A stretch of 64,000 nucleotides of DNA. It comes from Saccharum officinarum (lineage: Eukaryota > Streptophyta > Magnoliopsida > Poales > Poaceae). A program made the translations under genes and the position numbers. Positions 1-11,848 of this stretch are shown piece after piece. The notes beneath the pieces are model-generated. The model had not been told where the DNA came from. It did not search any database and saw nothing but the letters and a program-made list of their open reading frames with translations. Location: assembly GCA_020631735.1 (NCBI GenBank), contig CM036159.1, positions 100,265,670-100,329,669 of the forward strand, written 5' to 3'. How positions within the stretch are numbered: the stretch's first letter is position 1; each line of letters begins with the position of its first letter.

Positions 1-75
1 CATTTTGAACTCCGTGAGATTTCTGTGGTGCAGTTTGAACAATTAACTTACCTCTGCGGCCGAACCTATACCGAC

Positions 76-187
76 CTAAGATCAAGTAGCATGCCCTCCA
101 GTTTCCCGTGGCCCTTTTCAGAGCAGGCTGATTGTTGATGTCAACCGTTCCGTCGCTGGTATATGGCGACAATTCATCCTGAACCAT
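76..187 (-). CDS. NRT1/PTR (NPF) family transporter, N-terminal exon (partial)
   Basis: Read on the minus strand, an ATG at 187-185 opens a frame of 37 codons. It holds YTSDGTVDINNQPA followed by TGNWRACYLIL. This is the hallmark start of plant NPF/PTR proton-coupled nitrate/peptide transporters (DGTVD, then TGxWRACxFILG just before the first membrane helix). The frame ends at CTTAG|GTCGG (donor at 75-74). NPF genes commonly have intron 1 exactly after this ILG, so an exon end here makes sense. The rest, with the 12 membrane helices, would lie beyond the left edge. The donor GTCGGT is not a strong match, and the start could be further upstream if another 5' exon exists. Substrate cannot be told from this fragment. 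Confidence 0.55.
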
Positions 188-1400
188 TTGTGAAAGTACA
201 AGTACCCGAAGTTGAGATAGATCGATTGAAGAACTGCGACAGAACACGACTCTGTTTTTTGGACAGATTGACAAAAATAACCCACTTCTGCTTTCGTTGT
301 GATGGGTTTATGAACCAGTAGAAATATTCTTTCTTCCACATTACTCGTACGTACTCAACAGGACGTAGCATGGGGAGTAAACCGCAAGAGCATAGGTACC
401 TGTGTGGGCAGGAGATGAATGAGTGTCCTTTCCTCATCCGCTGCTGCTTCCATGGCGCCCTATGAGCTTCAGCAGTGCTTCCCTTCCCAAGGCGATGGAC
501 CCGATGATTGCGCTCCTCCTACTTCTCAGAAGAAGCACTTGCTATACAAGTGGAGTAGCCCCTCCGCTTTCGGCTGGACAAGGACATGATAACAACAGAC
601 AAGAGCACTAGTAAACATGTTATTGCACAGTATCCCTTCCGGAAAGAAAACCATCTACAACCATACTCTACTCTCTATTACTTCTCCGTCAATTGTTCAT
701 TCGAAACTCAAAACGGACGTGCTCTCCATTATAATTTTCTACTTAGCATTCATATAAGACCCCTTGAAAGCAATCATAAACTGCAATTAACACGAGAATG
801 CCGTGAACAAGGAAAGGCTGCAGCTTTCTTGGAAGCAACGCCTCCCTGGCGCTGCTACGACAATCGCTCAAGTTATTACGCTGCGAGAGAGGTGGAGGAC
901 TGGAGGAGTGAGCGAGATCTGATGATGGGCGAGGTGGGTGTAGAGCAGAGGACCATGGCCATGTTCTGCTATCCTGCAGGAAGGAAGCAAGGAGACTGGA
1001 GACTGGTGAGTGAAGCAGGAGGAACTGCTGCAGAGCAGACAGCGGAGTGGACGATGGAGGATGCTCCAGGAACTGATGAAGCTGTCTTGGACTGTTGCTC
1101 GGGCGGGTGGAATCACGGCACATGGCCTGCATGTATCCAAAACGATAGGTTTACCTTTTGTAAGCCCTTGTGTTCCATTATGTCCTCATTATTTTAGTAA
1201 TTATCACAACTCAATTATCAGCCACATTTTATAAGCAAATCTTTATACTCAAAACCGTTTCTAATTTATTGTTACAGGACATTTCCCTTTCAGTCGATAT
1301 GTAGATAAAAGTAAAAGAACATGTGGACACAAGATAGGGATACTATTCTTCATTTCTCTAAATTATATCAATGATCTTGCAACATAGAGCTCGCATGATA
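188..1400. other. Unassigned sequence upstream of the NPF-like exon
   Basis: This should contain the promoter and 5' leader of the minus-strand NPF-like gene. Open frames of up to about 200 codons occur (for example 586-1197 on plus), but none shows a domain, a biased composition or splice-site support, and opposite-strand frames of similar length overlap them. I see no RNA gene and no transposon end. Confidence 0.4.
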
Positions 1401-1404
1401 TATA

Positions 1405-2621
1405 GTGTTACCAAGGTCTAAGAGCTTGGTAAGAGTTCACTTACAAATGGACTAAGATTAGGATTCATCTCCCTTTGCTTCTAGGTTAGAGTGACGGTGA
1501 TATCACTCCTTCGGATACAAGCCATGGAGATTTCAAGAGGCCTAGTCCGACTTAAGTTGGAGTCTGTCTCAGATTTCATGAGAAGTCTCGGATAAAATCG
1601 ACGCCAAGGACGCATATGGATTTCGTTTTCGATGATCCACATATGCATGGAAAGAATTTCATAAGCTAACTAATGGATTTTGTTTGACGTCAAAATTCAT
1701 TTGGAGTCAACAACAATCGTCGAAACAAGTCATCATCTCGAATCTTCGAGGGTGCTGTGACACTGTCTTTTGATCCATGGGTTGTGTATCGTCTTAGAGC
1801 CCATTAGGAGCGCGTTTAGGGGTTTGTACGCCTAAGAACATCTCCAGCAACTCATCAACAATTCATCCCCAATATAATGGTGTTTGTGTCCACCAATAGT
1901 ACTTTCTCAAAATACTAGGGAAGATACTCTAGCAGTTCACCAATAATCTTCCCCAATACAAGGAACCCATATGTCATAATGGAGGATGTGGGAGGAAAAA
2001 GATGATAGTTGTTGTGGTCCCAACACTATTGGGGGAGATGCAATTCCCCTTTTATTTGAGGGGAGATGTGAGGTTTTTTTGGTGACCGCCGAAAAAAGGG
2101 AGAGCTTCTGGAGCAATGAAATTGCCTCATCTCTCCCAATACAATAGTTTTATGGAGTGAGGGATGGTATTGGGGAACTGTTGAAGATGCTCTAAGACAT
2201 TATAATTAGTCATAGTGACACTTGTTAGGGTTTGGGTTTTGTTGTGTTTTTGTTTACCTCGTGAAACAGACATTGTTCTAAGCACTTGTATCGCTAAGAT
2301 TGACCGCTGTGAACTAGGGCCCCTTTTCTTGATTGTGTTCATCTGTGTTGCATAGTCCTTTCGAATCAAGTCTTGAACCTCCTATATTTGTAATTTCAGA
2401 TAGCATTCTTCACGTCCTTGCTTGGGTTCTTGATTTGCTTGTAGGAAAAAGCCTTCTAGGCAAGGTCAATCGCATTGTGTGTCGTTGATAACCAATAGAG
2501 TGTGGTGTAACGGTTGTGGGGGTCCAAATCAAGCATGGTTCGAAGCCTACATCATGACTGTCGAGTTCTCAACTAATCGAATATACCATACCTCTCGGAA
2601 GATCTAGCCGCCTCTACATCA
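1405..2621 (+). mobile_element. Copia-type LTR (candidate), plus orientation
   Basis: The sequence begins TGTTACCAAGG at 1405 and ends CTACATCA at 2621. Two bases later comes a primer binding site, which fixes the right border and the orientation. The left border is inferred from the TG only. The LTR is interrupted by a Tourist-like MITE at 1836-2192. No second LTR copy is seen in the window, so this may be the remains of a truncated element. Confidence 0.5.
1836..2192. mobile_element. Tourist-like (PIF/Harbinger) MITE, 357 bp
   Basis: Termini are GAACATCTCCAGCAACTC on the left and, in reverse complement, GAGCATCTTCAACAGTTCC on the right, so they form imperfect terminal inverted repeats. It is flanked by TAA at 1833-1835 and 2193-2195, the 3-bp target duplication expected of PIF/Harbinger-derived MITEs. 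The GAGCATCTCCAACAG-type end is common in grass MITEs. It has no coding capacity. It sits inside the copia-type LTR and is therefore younger than it. Confidence 0.75.
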
Positions 2622-2623
2622 AC

Positions 2624-2639
2624 TGGTATTAGAGACCAA
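2624..2639 (+). other. Primer binding site (initiator Met tRNA type)
   Basis: TGGTATTAGAGACCAA differs at two or three positions from the TGGTATCAGAGCC-type site complementary to initiator tRNA-Met used by copia elements. It lies two bases after the LTR end at 2621. Confidence 0.6.
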
Positions 2640-3093
2640 GTTGCATGTTATTAGGTATATCTTTGTTTTTTCCCTTCAGATTAAATCTGTTTTTTTGCTT
2701 TACGGAGAGTCCTAAAAATTTCCAAAAAAACTTCACCGCCACATATCTCCTGTCCTATAACCCTCTTGTGCTTTGCAACTTCATTTCCAATTCGCTTTGT
2801 CGAGTTTGTGTCTATGGTTGTGTCTAGTTGCTGATTTAGTGTGTTCTTTGTCATGGTTCAATCGCCCGTGTCATTTTCGTTTGTGCCACTATCCTATATC
2901 AACCTTCCCTAACAAGTCAAGCACGCACATCACTTGACTTGCCCTCACTAGCTGGAAGCTGCTGCTCGCCTGCACCGTAGCCCTCCTTATTCATCTTGCA
3001 AAACCTAATCTGTGTAGATTCATACTTGGGAAGCTCTATCCTAAGGTTGTTTTTATTTGCTGAGAAGCTTTGCTCGGTCACGATTTGTGTTGG
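2640..3093. other. Retrotransposon leader remnant, no gene
   Basis: This follows the primer site and presumably represents the 5' leader of the copia element. No gag frame follows it. Nothing else is recognisable. Confidence 0.35.
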
Positions 3094-3335
3094 CTAATAG
3101 GAAAGATTTATCTGATTCCAAAATTGAAGTGAGGTGTGCACCATGAAAAATATAGTTTGACCACTATTTAGTAAAATGACCATAACTTTTGCAAACAAAA
3201 TCGAAATAAGGGAATCTAGCAGTCGACGAAAAGATAATTTCGACGCCGACATGATCACAAAGGCAAAGTGTTGAAACCAAGAATGAGTAGGTTGTTTTAG
3301 ATCATAAAGAGAGCGATGAAGATGACAAACCATGC
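3094..3335 (-). pseudogene. Copia reverse transcriptase fragment
   Basis: The minus-strand frame begins VCHLHRSLYDLKQ, matching the conserved copia RT segment VCxLxKSLYGLKQAPRxWFxRF. The glycine of YGLKQ is Asp here. Further on the frame degenerates before the YVDDI catalytic box. It lies opposite in orientation to the primer site at 2624, so it probably belongs to a different insertion. It is a scrap of about 240 bp with no function expected. Confidence 0.65.
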
Positions 3336-3370
3336 CATTAGGAACATGATACCTAGGTGGTGGTCACTAC

Positions 3371-4886
3371 TGATGGTTCGTATGTGTGTATATAGGAAAA
3401 GGGATTCCGCAAGCGCACAGAACTATCGTATAGCACTTCGCTTGGTGAGAATCAAGTGTCAAATTTATATTTTCCCAAAGGAAGGTGAGAGGACGTGTTT
3501 GGGTACTATGGTTAGGTAGACTAGGTAGGTAGGTTTAGCAACACGGGGTTGATGGATGAGGAATGTAAAAGAAAAGATAAAAAGGGTTGATCACACAAAT
3601 AGAGGTAACTAGAAGAGTAGTGTAGCTGAGTGTAAGAAGTAGAGTATGTAATCTTAAACAACAAAAGTAAATTAATGATAGTGAGAACATCCTTAATACG
3701 AGGGGTGTACTTGTCCTAAATTCAATCAGGCACAGAGCACTACGAGCCCTACGTTTTAATAACTAGACCCAATGTGATGGAATATAGAGAAAAGACAGGG
3801 CTGTCACCACCTGCCAACTACCACAATCTATCCGGGGATCTAGCCGTACCTACAGGCAAGATATAGCCTAAGCACCATGCTTAATCTATAAACTCATTGT
3901 TTTGATCCGAGCTTCAGTGAAATAAGATCGAAACACCCTAACCAGACAGTAGAACAAGTACTAACGATGAACGAACTAAACACTAAGATAATAATGATGC
4001 TAATGCCAAGGACAAGCACCTAGACTCACTAATGATAAACAAGAGCAAGATAGGACTTGAACTAAGCAAAGCTATATTACTAAATAAAGTACTTAACAAA
4101 GTAAAGTACTAAATAAAGTAAATGCTAAAAGAAAGATTACAAAGGAGCTATACCAGACCAGAAGACTCTTCCGAACTCCGAGGCGAGCTCCACTCTACTC
4201 TATCACTACTAGCTAGCTACTACTCTAGAGAGCTTCTGAGAGCTAGGAACACTTGGAATGCTTGAGTGATGATCTCCACCAAGCACCACAACCCCTTTTA
4301 TAGTGTGTAGAGAGGGCATGGGGGTACTTGTAGGCAAATGAGAGGTGGTGGAGAGGCAGGGGGCATCGACCGACATAGGGGGCTTCGGCCGATCGTCCAT
4401 CCCACTGCCTTGCCATCCAATGGTGCTTGATGGCCCTTGGAGGCGGTTGCCTGGCAGGTAAGTCAGTTGTCGTGGTCAGAATGGTGGTTTGGAGGTCGGT
4501 TTGGGCATCCCAAGTGAATGACGGTGGACCTAGCGATCCGTGGCAGCTCAATGTTGTCCCTTGGATCAAAACAACATGGATCAACATTGGAGAAGCAATG
4601 TGGAGGGCCTCACGTGGATCAATGACATGGCAAGGGGGTGGGGCCATTGAGCGATGCCCCTAGGTGTCGGCCGACGTGGCATGTGGGCCCATAGCCCCTG
4701 CCACGTCCCATTGCCTCCTATGCACATCTTTTATCCATTTTGTGATTTTTCCTGCATATAAATAAATTTTCTAAGTACAAGTGAAACTAGGTGAATTATA
4801 AACATAATATGGCACATGTGATGTTGTTTTACCTTGATTTGGGTGGAATGTTGATGGTCAAATTGGGTGTTTAGTGACCATCAACA
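3371..4886 (-). mobile_element. 3' LTR of outer Athila-like element (element 2)
   Basis: The plus-strand left end is TGATGG and the right end is CCATCAACA at 4886, directly followed by the purine tract complement AGCTCCCCC. On the minus strand the LTR therefore starts TGTTGATGG. Stretches such as the CGCACAGAACTATCG region and TTTATATTTTCCCAAAGGA match the LTRs of the inner element (5611-7331), so the two elements are related families. The interior next to it (GCTCGTCCCGAGCAAAG) also parallels the inner element. The left border is inferred. Confidence 0.6.
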
Positions 4887-5356
4887 AGCTCCCCCAAGCT
4901 ACCCCTTTGCTCGTCCCGAGCAAAGATGCGTGTTTAGCAGGTTGGATCAGGAATTACCTCAATGTAATGCCCTGTAAAAACTTATATACAAACCAATACT
5001 ATCTCTTGAGTTGAGCAAGTTAGTGTTAGAAATTCACCATCAGTCTTAGCCATATGGGGCTTATAGCTTTCACCTTGACATAGATAGTTGCAAGATTAGC
5101 ATAGCATAGATAGAAACTTTCTTCCCTGCTTTGGTTTAGTCAAGACTTCCTGGAGTTTTTCAAGATTTTTGAAAGAAAGACTTGCCTAGTCCCTCAAATG
5201 GTACACTCAATCTCTCAATGGTGTTTGAATCCTCCCCAAGGCCAAAAGATCTTAGCCTTTCTCCTACTCTACGGCTTATGTAGAGTTCATAGGTAGGGGT
5301 TAAAAAGGAAGGCTCACTTGAATTGAATTTATTGCTAAGTCAAACATTTGGATCAC

Positions 5357-5516
5357 AAAGGCCAACAAGTCATACAAAATGAACAAGATGTGCAAGTGTG
5401 TGGTATTTGGTGGAAGTGGTAGTCCTTTTGAGAACTTCCCTTCCTCTAGCTTCCTTTGAGAGAGCATGGCTACCTTATTCACAAAGACCAACAAGTCATA
5501 CAAAATGAACAAGATG
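5357..5516. repeat. Short direct duplication
   Basis: A stretch reading GGCCAACAAGTCATACAAAA and continuing TGAACAAGATGT near 5357-5391 recurs with one change near 5485-5516, about 128 bp later. It lies in the non-coding 3' interior of element 2. Confidence 0.7.
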
Positions 5517-5605
5517 TCTCTCTCTTTTTTTTCTATAGCCTATGCCTCTGTTTATAATGATAGAGAGCTAGAGGGGGTATCAACATATGTCTCTTATGGA
5601 GCAAG

Positions 5606-5610
5606 GGGTG
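5606..5610. repeat. Target site duplication GGGTG, left copy
   Basis: GGGTG here and GGGTG at 13541-13545 directly flank the TGTTGGC and GCCAACA ends of element 1. A perfect 5-bp duplication is as expected for gypsy integration. Confidence 0.9.
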
Positions 5611-7331
5611 TGTTGGCATTTCTTAGCGCAATCACTAAGTGAGGAGGTTTTAAGTCCATCACCGGTAATGGCGCCAGAAATACCTGGTTGGCATTCCTAA
5701 ATGTCACTACCCAAGAATGTATTCCCTTAGCATCGGTGCCAGACATGCTTGTGGGGTTTACAGTCACTAGGGAATGACACTTAGAAATGCCTGGTTGCTA
5801 TTCCTTAACACTGTTACTAAGATTGAGTTAACCTTAGCATTGCCACCAAGGGACACCAACCACAATAGTCCTAATATGATTACAGACTAAATCCACAAGC
5901 GTACCGAACTATCGTTGCAGCATTTCACCTAGAAGTATTCAAGGTATCATTATTTATATTTTCCCAAAGGAGGACATGGTATAATATATCTAGCATGGGC
6001 ATGAATAAGATTACATACTTGCATGATGGCCCTTAGTTCATGATAGGGGTAAAAACGGTATTTCAACGATAGTGGACACACATCTAGGCTAACCTCAAGG
6101 ATAAAAGGAAAACAAAGAATAAAAAAATGTTTCTATGTGGAGCCGGCATGTTCTAATATAGCTGTGCAAAGAACAGCTAATGATCATACAAGTTATATGA
6201 CTAGAGTTAGAGCTAAGTATGAGATGGACGTGGAGATCCCCAAGCTTGGTCTGCCAGGCCATAGAAACTTTACGAACTCCAACACGAATACCCGAACGTG
6301 GGGGATTACAAGGGACGGACAGGGCTGTCACCACCTACCGCCTACCCCTCAACTATGGGGCACCGTCATATTTGAAGGTTCCCACGCACCCAAGCACCAC
6401 GCCCATGTACAAGGAAACTACCCATATCCCCTTGGGACTCTAACCCTACGAATTGACAAGCAAGAATATGGGAAACCCGAAGGAACGACGAACCACCACC
6501 TCAACCCTAGTTGTACTTCTACTCATACAAGTCATATGAATGTTGAAGCATAATATTGAACATGTGAAGATCATGACATTCAAACTATATACTAGTTCAT
6601 ATATCATGATTATAACATGAAGACAACTATATTCTAGTTCATATGCATTGCTATATGAATAAGATGAAAGCTTGAATATGGAAGAACTCTTCATAGTATT
6701 CATACCAAGTAGCTCTTTCTTCCAAGGAGACAAGCTCTCCAAGTAGCCATGCTAGCTCCAAAGTCTACTACTAAAACTATAAAAAAGATTACAAGAAGTG
6801 GTAGTGAGGTGTAGCTCCAAGATGATGTTATTTGTTGAAGAAGGAGCTCCACTCTTGCTTATATAGTGGATGGACGGTTTGGCGCTGTTATTTTAGGTAA
6901 CCACCAGGAACCATCATAGCATGGTGGCATGCAACTGCCATAGCAAGGTGGGTTCGAGAAGCGGTGCTGGGGGTACGGGCACACCCCTGGTGCGGCCGCA
7001 CCTAAGCTGGCCCAGCTGGCCACCGCCTTGCTTTGGTGGGTTGCTGACTGGGCCTGGGTCGCGTCCTCAGTGGTATTCTGCCAGGTTTTGCACAAATGTG
7101 GGCTTCTCTTCTAATTCTTCTTTTGCGCATTTATGGATTTCGCTTTCTGCTTTGCGCTTTGTTTCTTTATTTTGTGCATTTTCACTTGTTTCCGGGTATT
7201 TGCCTACAAAACACGTTTTCTCGAGAAAGAAGTGGAACTAGGTCAAAGTATATGCATATGTGTTTAAAAGATTGTTCTCCTATTTTGGACTTAGATTGGC
7301 AGTTCTAAATGTGCAATAGTGACTGCCAACA
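5611..7331 (-). mobile_element. Element 1, left LTR (3' LTR on minus)
   Basis: The 1721-bp repeat starts TGTTGGCATT and ends ACTGCCAACA. It is paired with 11849-13540 along its full length with scattered substitutions and small indels. On the minus strand it follows the polypurine tract, so it is the 3' LTR. Confidence 0.9.
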
Positions 7332-7345
7332 AATCCCCCATGCTT
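7332..7345 (-). other. Polypurine tract of element 1
   Basis: Minus strand reads CATGGGGGATT immediately upstream of the LTR start TGTTGGCAGTC, the position where plus-strand DNA synthesis is primed. Confidence 0.7.
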
Positions 7346-9230
7346 AACCTTTGCTCGTCCTGAGCAAATAGCTAAGTACTTGGTTGTTGATTAGGAGTTG
7401 CTACAATGCCGATACAATTCACAAGTGTCATTCCTATGACAAAGTATTCCTTCATAATTTAAATAAGTTAGCATTTTATCCACCCTTTTACCTTGATCCC
7501 TGTGGGGCATATAGCTTTTCCAAGTTCTTGGGCGGTTGCAAGATAGAATGGTTATAACAGAATCATCAATCATTCATTCTTCAATAAGCCATCTATCTGG
7601 AGGTTTTATGAGTTTTTGTAAAACAAAAGTAAGTTCCTCGAATGATTCTCTCAATCACTCAGTGTGTATGAAACCTCACCAAGGCATTTGATATTTGCCT
7701 TCTTTTCATAGCCTACCACTAAGGCTTCGAGTGGAGTTTTGGATAGGTATGAAAGTGGGGCATACTTGCATTACATATTTTGCTAAGTCAAAGACCAGAT
7801 CACATGGAGATGCAAGTCATATACTTAGATCAAGACATGCAAGTGTGTGGAATTTTTCATAATGTTCCCAATTCTTAATATTTTTGGTACTCCTTATATT
7901 ATGACTCTCTCTCTATTTGGATGAGTGCTTTTATTTGAAAGTATGGGCTATCTTTATTTCTTTCTTTTCTTTTTCTTTTCTTTTCTTCATGCTCTTTGGC
8001 ATGTATTTTTTTCTTTCTTTCATGCCTTTTGGCATGAATATTTTATTTTCTTTTTTATCATAGCCCATACTATTCTTTTTGGCATATGAAATTTTTGAGA
8101 GAGACACATGATAAACGAATGGAGTAATTATTTGGTGGACGAAAAAAGCATGTTGTGCGTAACTCTCAGTGTAAGAGTTAGTAGTTTATTTGTGGGTATA
8201 CGTGTGTCTTGATCATGGGTGCATGTCGAGAATCTCAACACAGGTCGCAATAATTTGACAAAGCTCAATGCTCAAGCAAGTAGCATATGACTAAAGTTTG
8301 AATTTGAATATCATGTCATATGGCCTTGGTAGGTATTCATAATCATTGAAAAACTTTTGATTTTACTCCCTCCGTCCCGTTGATTGTGCAACTATGGGAA
8401 ATGTGCCGTTTAAACTGTGTCAACTTTGATCAAATTTATAGCAAAAAGTATTAACATCTATGTCTTGAAATAAATTTATTATTAAAATATATTTCATAAC
8501 CAATCTAATGGTACTTATTTTGTCTCATAAGAGTTAGTATTTTTTTATGTAATTTTAATCAAAATTTACGATGGCTGACTTCTCGGGATGCGAGAATTGC
8601 ATATTCATTGGGACGGAGGGAGTAGTATTTTTAAAATAAAATATCTGGATGTCAAGTTTCTTTTAGAACAAAGTTATAGTAAATTCTATTTGTACCATAT
8701 CATAACTTGCAATAACTTAGAAAAGGATCATGTATTTGCAATCCACAAGTTTTCAAGTTTTAGGACATGATATTTTAAGCCAACAAACTTAAATCTTGGG
8801 GAATACTAAGTTGCCTAGGCACAGATAAATTATAAATAGAGCAACTATTCATCATTTCAACTTGGGAGAAACTAAACATTCCTTAAACACATATGAGAGT
8901 GGAATTCATATTTATTTTGTTTTTATCATATTTTATTTTTTTTGGTATTTTTATTTTTTAGAATTTTTTAAATGCTAATAAATAAAAATGTAGAAAATAA
9001 AATGCGAAAATAAAGATACAAGGTACCTTTGTGGGGTCCTCCCCAAGCTAGCTCGAGACCTAGGGTCTGAGATGGCTTGGTGTTGACTCCGAAGAAGGTG
9101 TATTATTTTTATTTGTATATATATATATATATATTTAATAATTCTAAATATAAAGGATAACTATCGATTACCTTCGGCGAGGACTCATTGTTTTAAGTCT
9201 AATGAGCAGGACTTCCTCCCTCTTCATTTC
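7346..9230. other. Non-coding 3' interior of element 1
   Basis: No coding frame is supported. The part near 7950-8060 is pyrimidine rich, with TTTCTTTC runs and repeated CATGC...GGCATG units. A Stowaway MITE is inserted at 8366-8622. Near 8150-8300 there is similarity to 13560-13720 of element 2, so this region is shared by the two families. It occupies the place where reverse transcriptase and integrase would be in an autonomous element. Confidence 0.6.
8366..8622. mobile_element. Stowaway-like (Tc1/mariner) MITE, 257 bp
   Basis: Perfect 13-bp terminal inverted repeats CTCCCTCCGTCCC / GGGACGGAGGGAG are flanked by TA on both sides (8364-8365, 8623-8624). It is AT rich inside and non-coding. 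A degenerate relative with the same interior (for example AAATTTATAG, then AAATAAATTTATTAT) lies at 41230-41472. Confidence 0.9.
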
Positions 9231-10330
9231 TTACTTGATGAAGGAATGTCCGTGCCCCGGAGAGTGGGCACGGGTGGTTGCACCTTTTTGAGAATCCACA
9301 CCATTTTGTTTGTCTTTGGTGGCATGGTGATGGATTGTGGAGCTTCTTCTTTTTGTTTTCACACCTTTTTCCTTCTTGGGTGGTGTGGGAACAACCTTAG
9401 GAATTTCTTCCTTTTTCTTGAGGTTGTTCTTCTTGAGCTCCGACCTCTTTTTATTTTCTTTGCTTTTCTTAGTGAGGCCTCCCACCAGTTGAGGTTGTAT
9501 CTCAACCTCTTTTATGCCTTGCGGATTTGGCCCATACTTGATGCGAATCATGGAGCATTGTTCCTTATGGGGCCAAAAGTTGAACTTCTCTTCTTTGCCA
9601 TTGATGTTGAAGCGGATTTCTCTAGCTCCAACATCAATCTGTACTCCTACGGTGCTTAAGAAGGGTCACCCGAAAATGAGGGGCAACTCATTTGTCGTCT
9701 CCATGTCTAGCACCATGAAATCAACTAGGACGAAGTATCCCTGGATTTTCACCGGGATATCTTCAACAATCCCAGCTGGATAGCGGACTATGGAGTCTGC
9801 TAGTTGGAGCATCAATGGCGTTGGCGCTAGGTCTGTGAAGTTTAACTTGTCAAAGATGGTCTTGGGAATAACGCTAACGCTTGCCCCAAGATCGCATAAG
9901 GCGTGATCAAATTGCTGGGTGCCAATGGAGCATGTGATGGTGGGGCACCTAGGGTCCTTCTTCTTCTCAGGTAGACGGTTGAGTATAGCAACGCTACACT
10001 CTTCCATTAGCTTGACAACTTCTATGGACGATAATGGCCATTTGTTGTTGATGATATCCTTGATGTACTTTTCATAAGAAGGTACATGCAAGACGTCCAT
10101 TAAGGGGATGCTCACATGGATCTTGTCTATCATCTCAACAAAATGAGCAAATTGCTTGTCCACGGCCTGCTTCCTCTTTCTCGTAGGAAATAGCAAGTAG
10201 CTGGTGTCGACGAGGTGCCATTTCCTCCTCTACTTCATGATCTTTTTGGGTTTTTGTTGTTGGTAGGGGGTCCTTCCTCTTGTTGCCCTTGTGCTTTTCC
10301 TGTCTTATTGTTAGGGTTTGGTGGATCACG
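9231..10330 (-). pseudogene. Athila-like protease domain and basic tail (element 1)
   Basis: The longest open stretch (10196-9666, 176 codons) contains CDLGASVSVIPKTIFDKL, the aspartic protease active-site region of Athila/gypsy proteins (DLGAS in place of the usual D-S/T-G), after a segment PTITCSIGTQQFDHALC typical of the family. Downstream the frame gives way to a lysine/glutamate-rich tail (9551-9231) and stops. No reverse transcriptase follows. A frame change between the protease and the tail indicates decay. The protease would normally process the gag polyprotein inside the virus-like particle. Confidence 0.75.
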
Positions 10331-10359
10331 AGTGGACTTACCTCCTCTCATGGTCACCG

Positions 10360-11560
10360 CATTAACTTTTTAAGAGAATTCTTGAGTTGCCCTAGGATTT
10401 TCCCTTCGTTATTAATAGGAATAGAAGCGGCAATTTGAGCTAGTTTTGTTTCTATCATTTTGTTAAAGTTCAATTGATTTTGACAAAAGATAGACCATCA
10501 ATATTAGAGTTTATATTTTCTAACATTTTATCATTAAAGGAAACTTTTTAGTCAAATTTTTGTTTATTTTTGCCTGGCCTAATACCAGGTCTTTCAAAGA
10601 AGGTTGATTTGAATTGTGATTGGAGTTAAAGTTTGAATTACCTCCTTGTGGGCGGGACTGGTTGTTCCACCCATTATTACCTTGCTATCGGAACCCGTTG
10701 TTGATATACACAACATCTTCACGGGTCTTGGGGCAGTTGTTCCCCGAATGTCTGACTTCTCCACAAACTTCACACGTTGTATGTGAGTCCATGGCCTAAA
10801 CAGTGCTCTTCGTAGCTTCTTTTTCACTGGCATGATCGTCCAGTCTTTTCATGAGTAATTCTATTTTTGTGGCAAGCATATCTACCTCCTTCACGGAATG
10901 CATGCCTTTTTGTGGTTTGAGCTCCTCCCCTAGCTTTGGTTGGCCACCATCTTCTCGATGAGGGCCGTGGCATTAGCGACGGTGAGAGAAAGAAATGCCC
11001 CTCCAACAACGGCATCTACGTGCCCCTTTGACATGGCTGTGAGCCCTTCATAGAAATTCTAGAGCACGAGCCAATCTTCCATTCCATGGTGTGGGGCAGG
11101 CCCGGATGTAATCATAGAGCCTTTCCCATGCCTCGGGGATGGACTCTAGTGATGTTTGCTGGAAGTTGGAAATTTTCCCCCTTAGGGCACTGGTTTTGCC
11201 CATGGGGAAAAATTTCATGAGGAATGCTACGGAACATTTGTCCCACGTGTTGACTGCTCCCTTCCTCTGATAAAACCACTATTTTGCCTTCCCTACGAGG
11301 GAGAAGGGAAACAGGCGGAGCCTTATGCTAGCTGGTGCGACGTCTTTGATGACAATAGTGTCACATAGCTCAAGTAAGTGCTAAAGTTGTGCACTCGCGT
11401 CCTCGCTTGGCAAACCACAGAACTGGTTTGCCTATACCATCGTGATTAGCCGAGTACGCAGCTCGAAGTTTTCGGTCCCAGTGTTGATAATGGGCCCAAC
11501 GGGCACATTGGCCACAGCGGGGGTGGAGTAGTCACAGAGTGACTTGGCCTTGGTGATAGT
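10360..11560 (-). pseudogene. Athila-like gag, degenerate (element 1)
   Basis: On the minus strand, segments such as GTENFELRTRLITMV, VNTWDKCSVAFLMKFFP and PEAWERLYDYIRACP match the retrotransposon gag domain. A zinc knuckle CEVCGEVRHSGNNC (CX2CX4HX4C) lies near 10735-10782. Several in-frame stops and frame changes interrupt it (for example after LITMV and after SLVGKAK), and no good initiator ATG is seen near 11550. It once encoded the capsid/nucleocapsid of the element and is now a pseudogene. Confidence 0.8.
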
Positions 11561-11822
11561 AGCAGATGGTACAGGGGTGAATGATTCGACTGCCGGTAGA
11601 GTAGCAGAAGAAGAAGAGGCACGAGACCTGTTTTCCTTAGGAGTGCCTCGGGATTATCGATGTAGTTATTCGGCAGATCAAAACCACTCATACACTATCC
11701 TATTTTCATTCCACAACAGAGGAAGAAAACAAGTAGAATTATCCTGCATAAACTATGGCTACCACTACATGCATGTGATCATTATTCATGTCACGCTAGA
11801 TTTTCTTTTTGAACCTATGCCC

Positions 11823-11840
11823 TCCCTAGCAACGGCGCTA
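11823..11840 (-). other. Primer binding site, tRNA-Asp type (element 1)
   Basis: Minus strand TAGCGCCGTTGCTAGGGA matches the Athila-type site TGGCGCCGTTGCCGGGGA, complementary to the 3' end of plant tRNA-Asp, at 15 of 18 positions. It sits eight bases inside the right LTR, as expected for the 5' LTR side. Confidence 0.8.
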
Positions 11841-11848
11841 GAAATGCT

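Noticed and set aside
586..1197. 203-codon plus-strand frame
   Set aside because: No recognisable domain, mixed composition and overlapping opposite-strand frames of similar length. More likely upstream sequence of the NPF-like gene.
4243..4647. 134-codon minus-strand frame
   Set aside because: Lies within the LTR of element 2 and shows no protein features; other frames overlap it.
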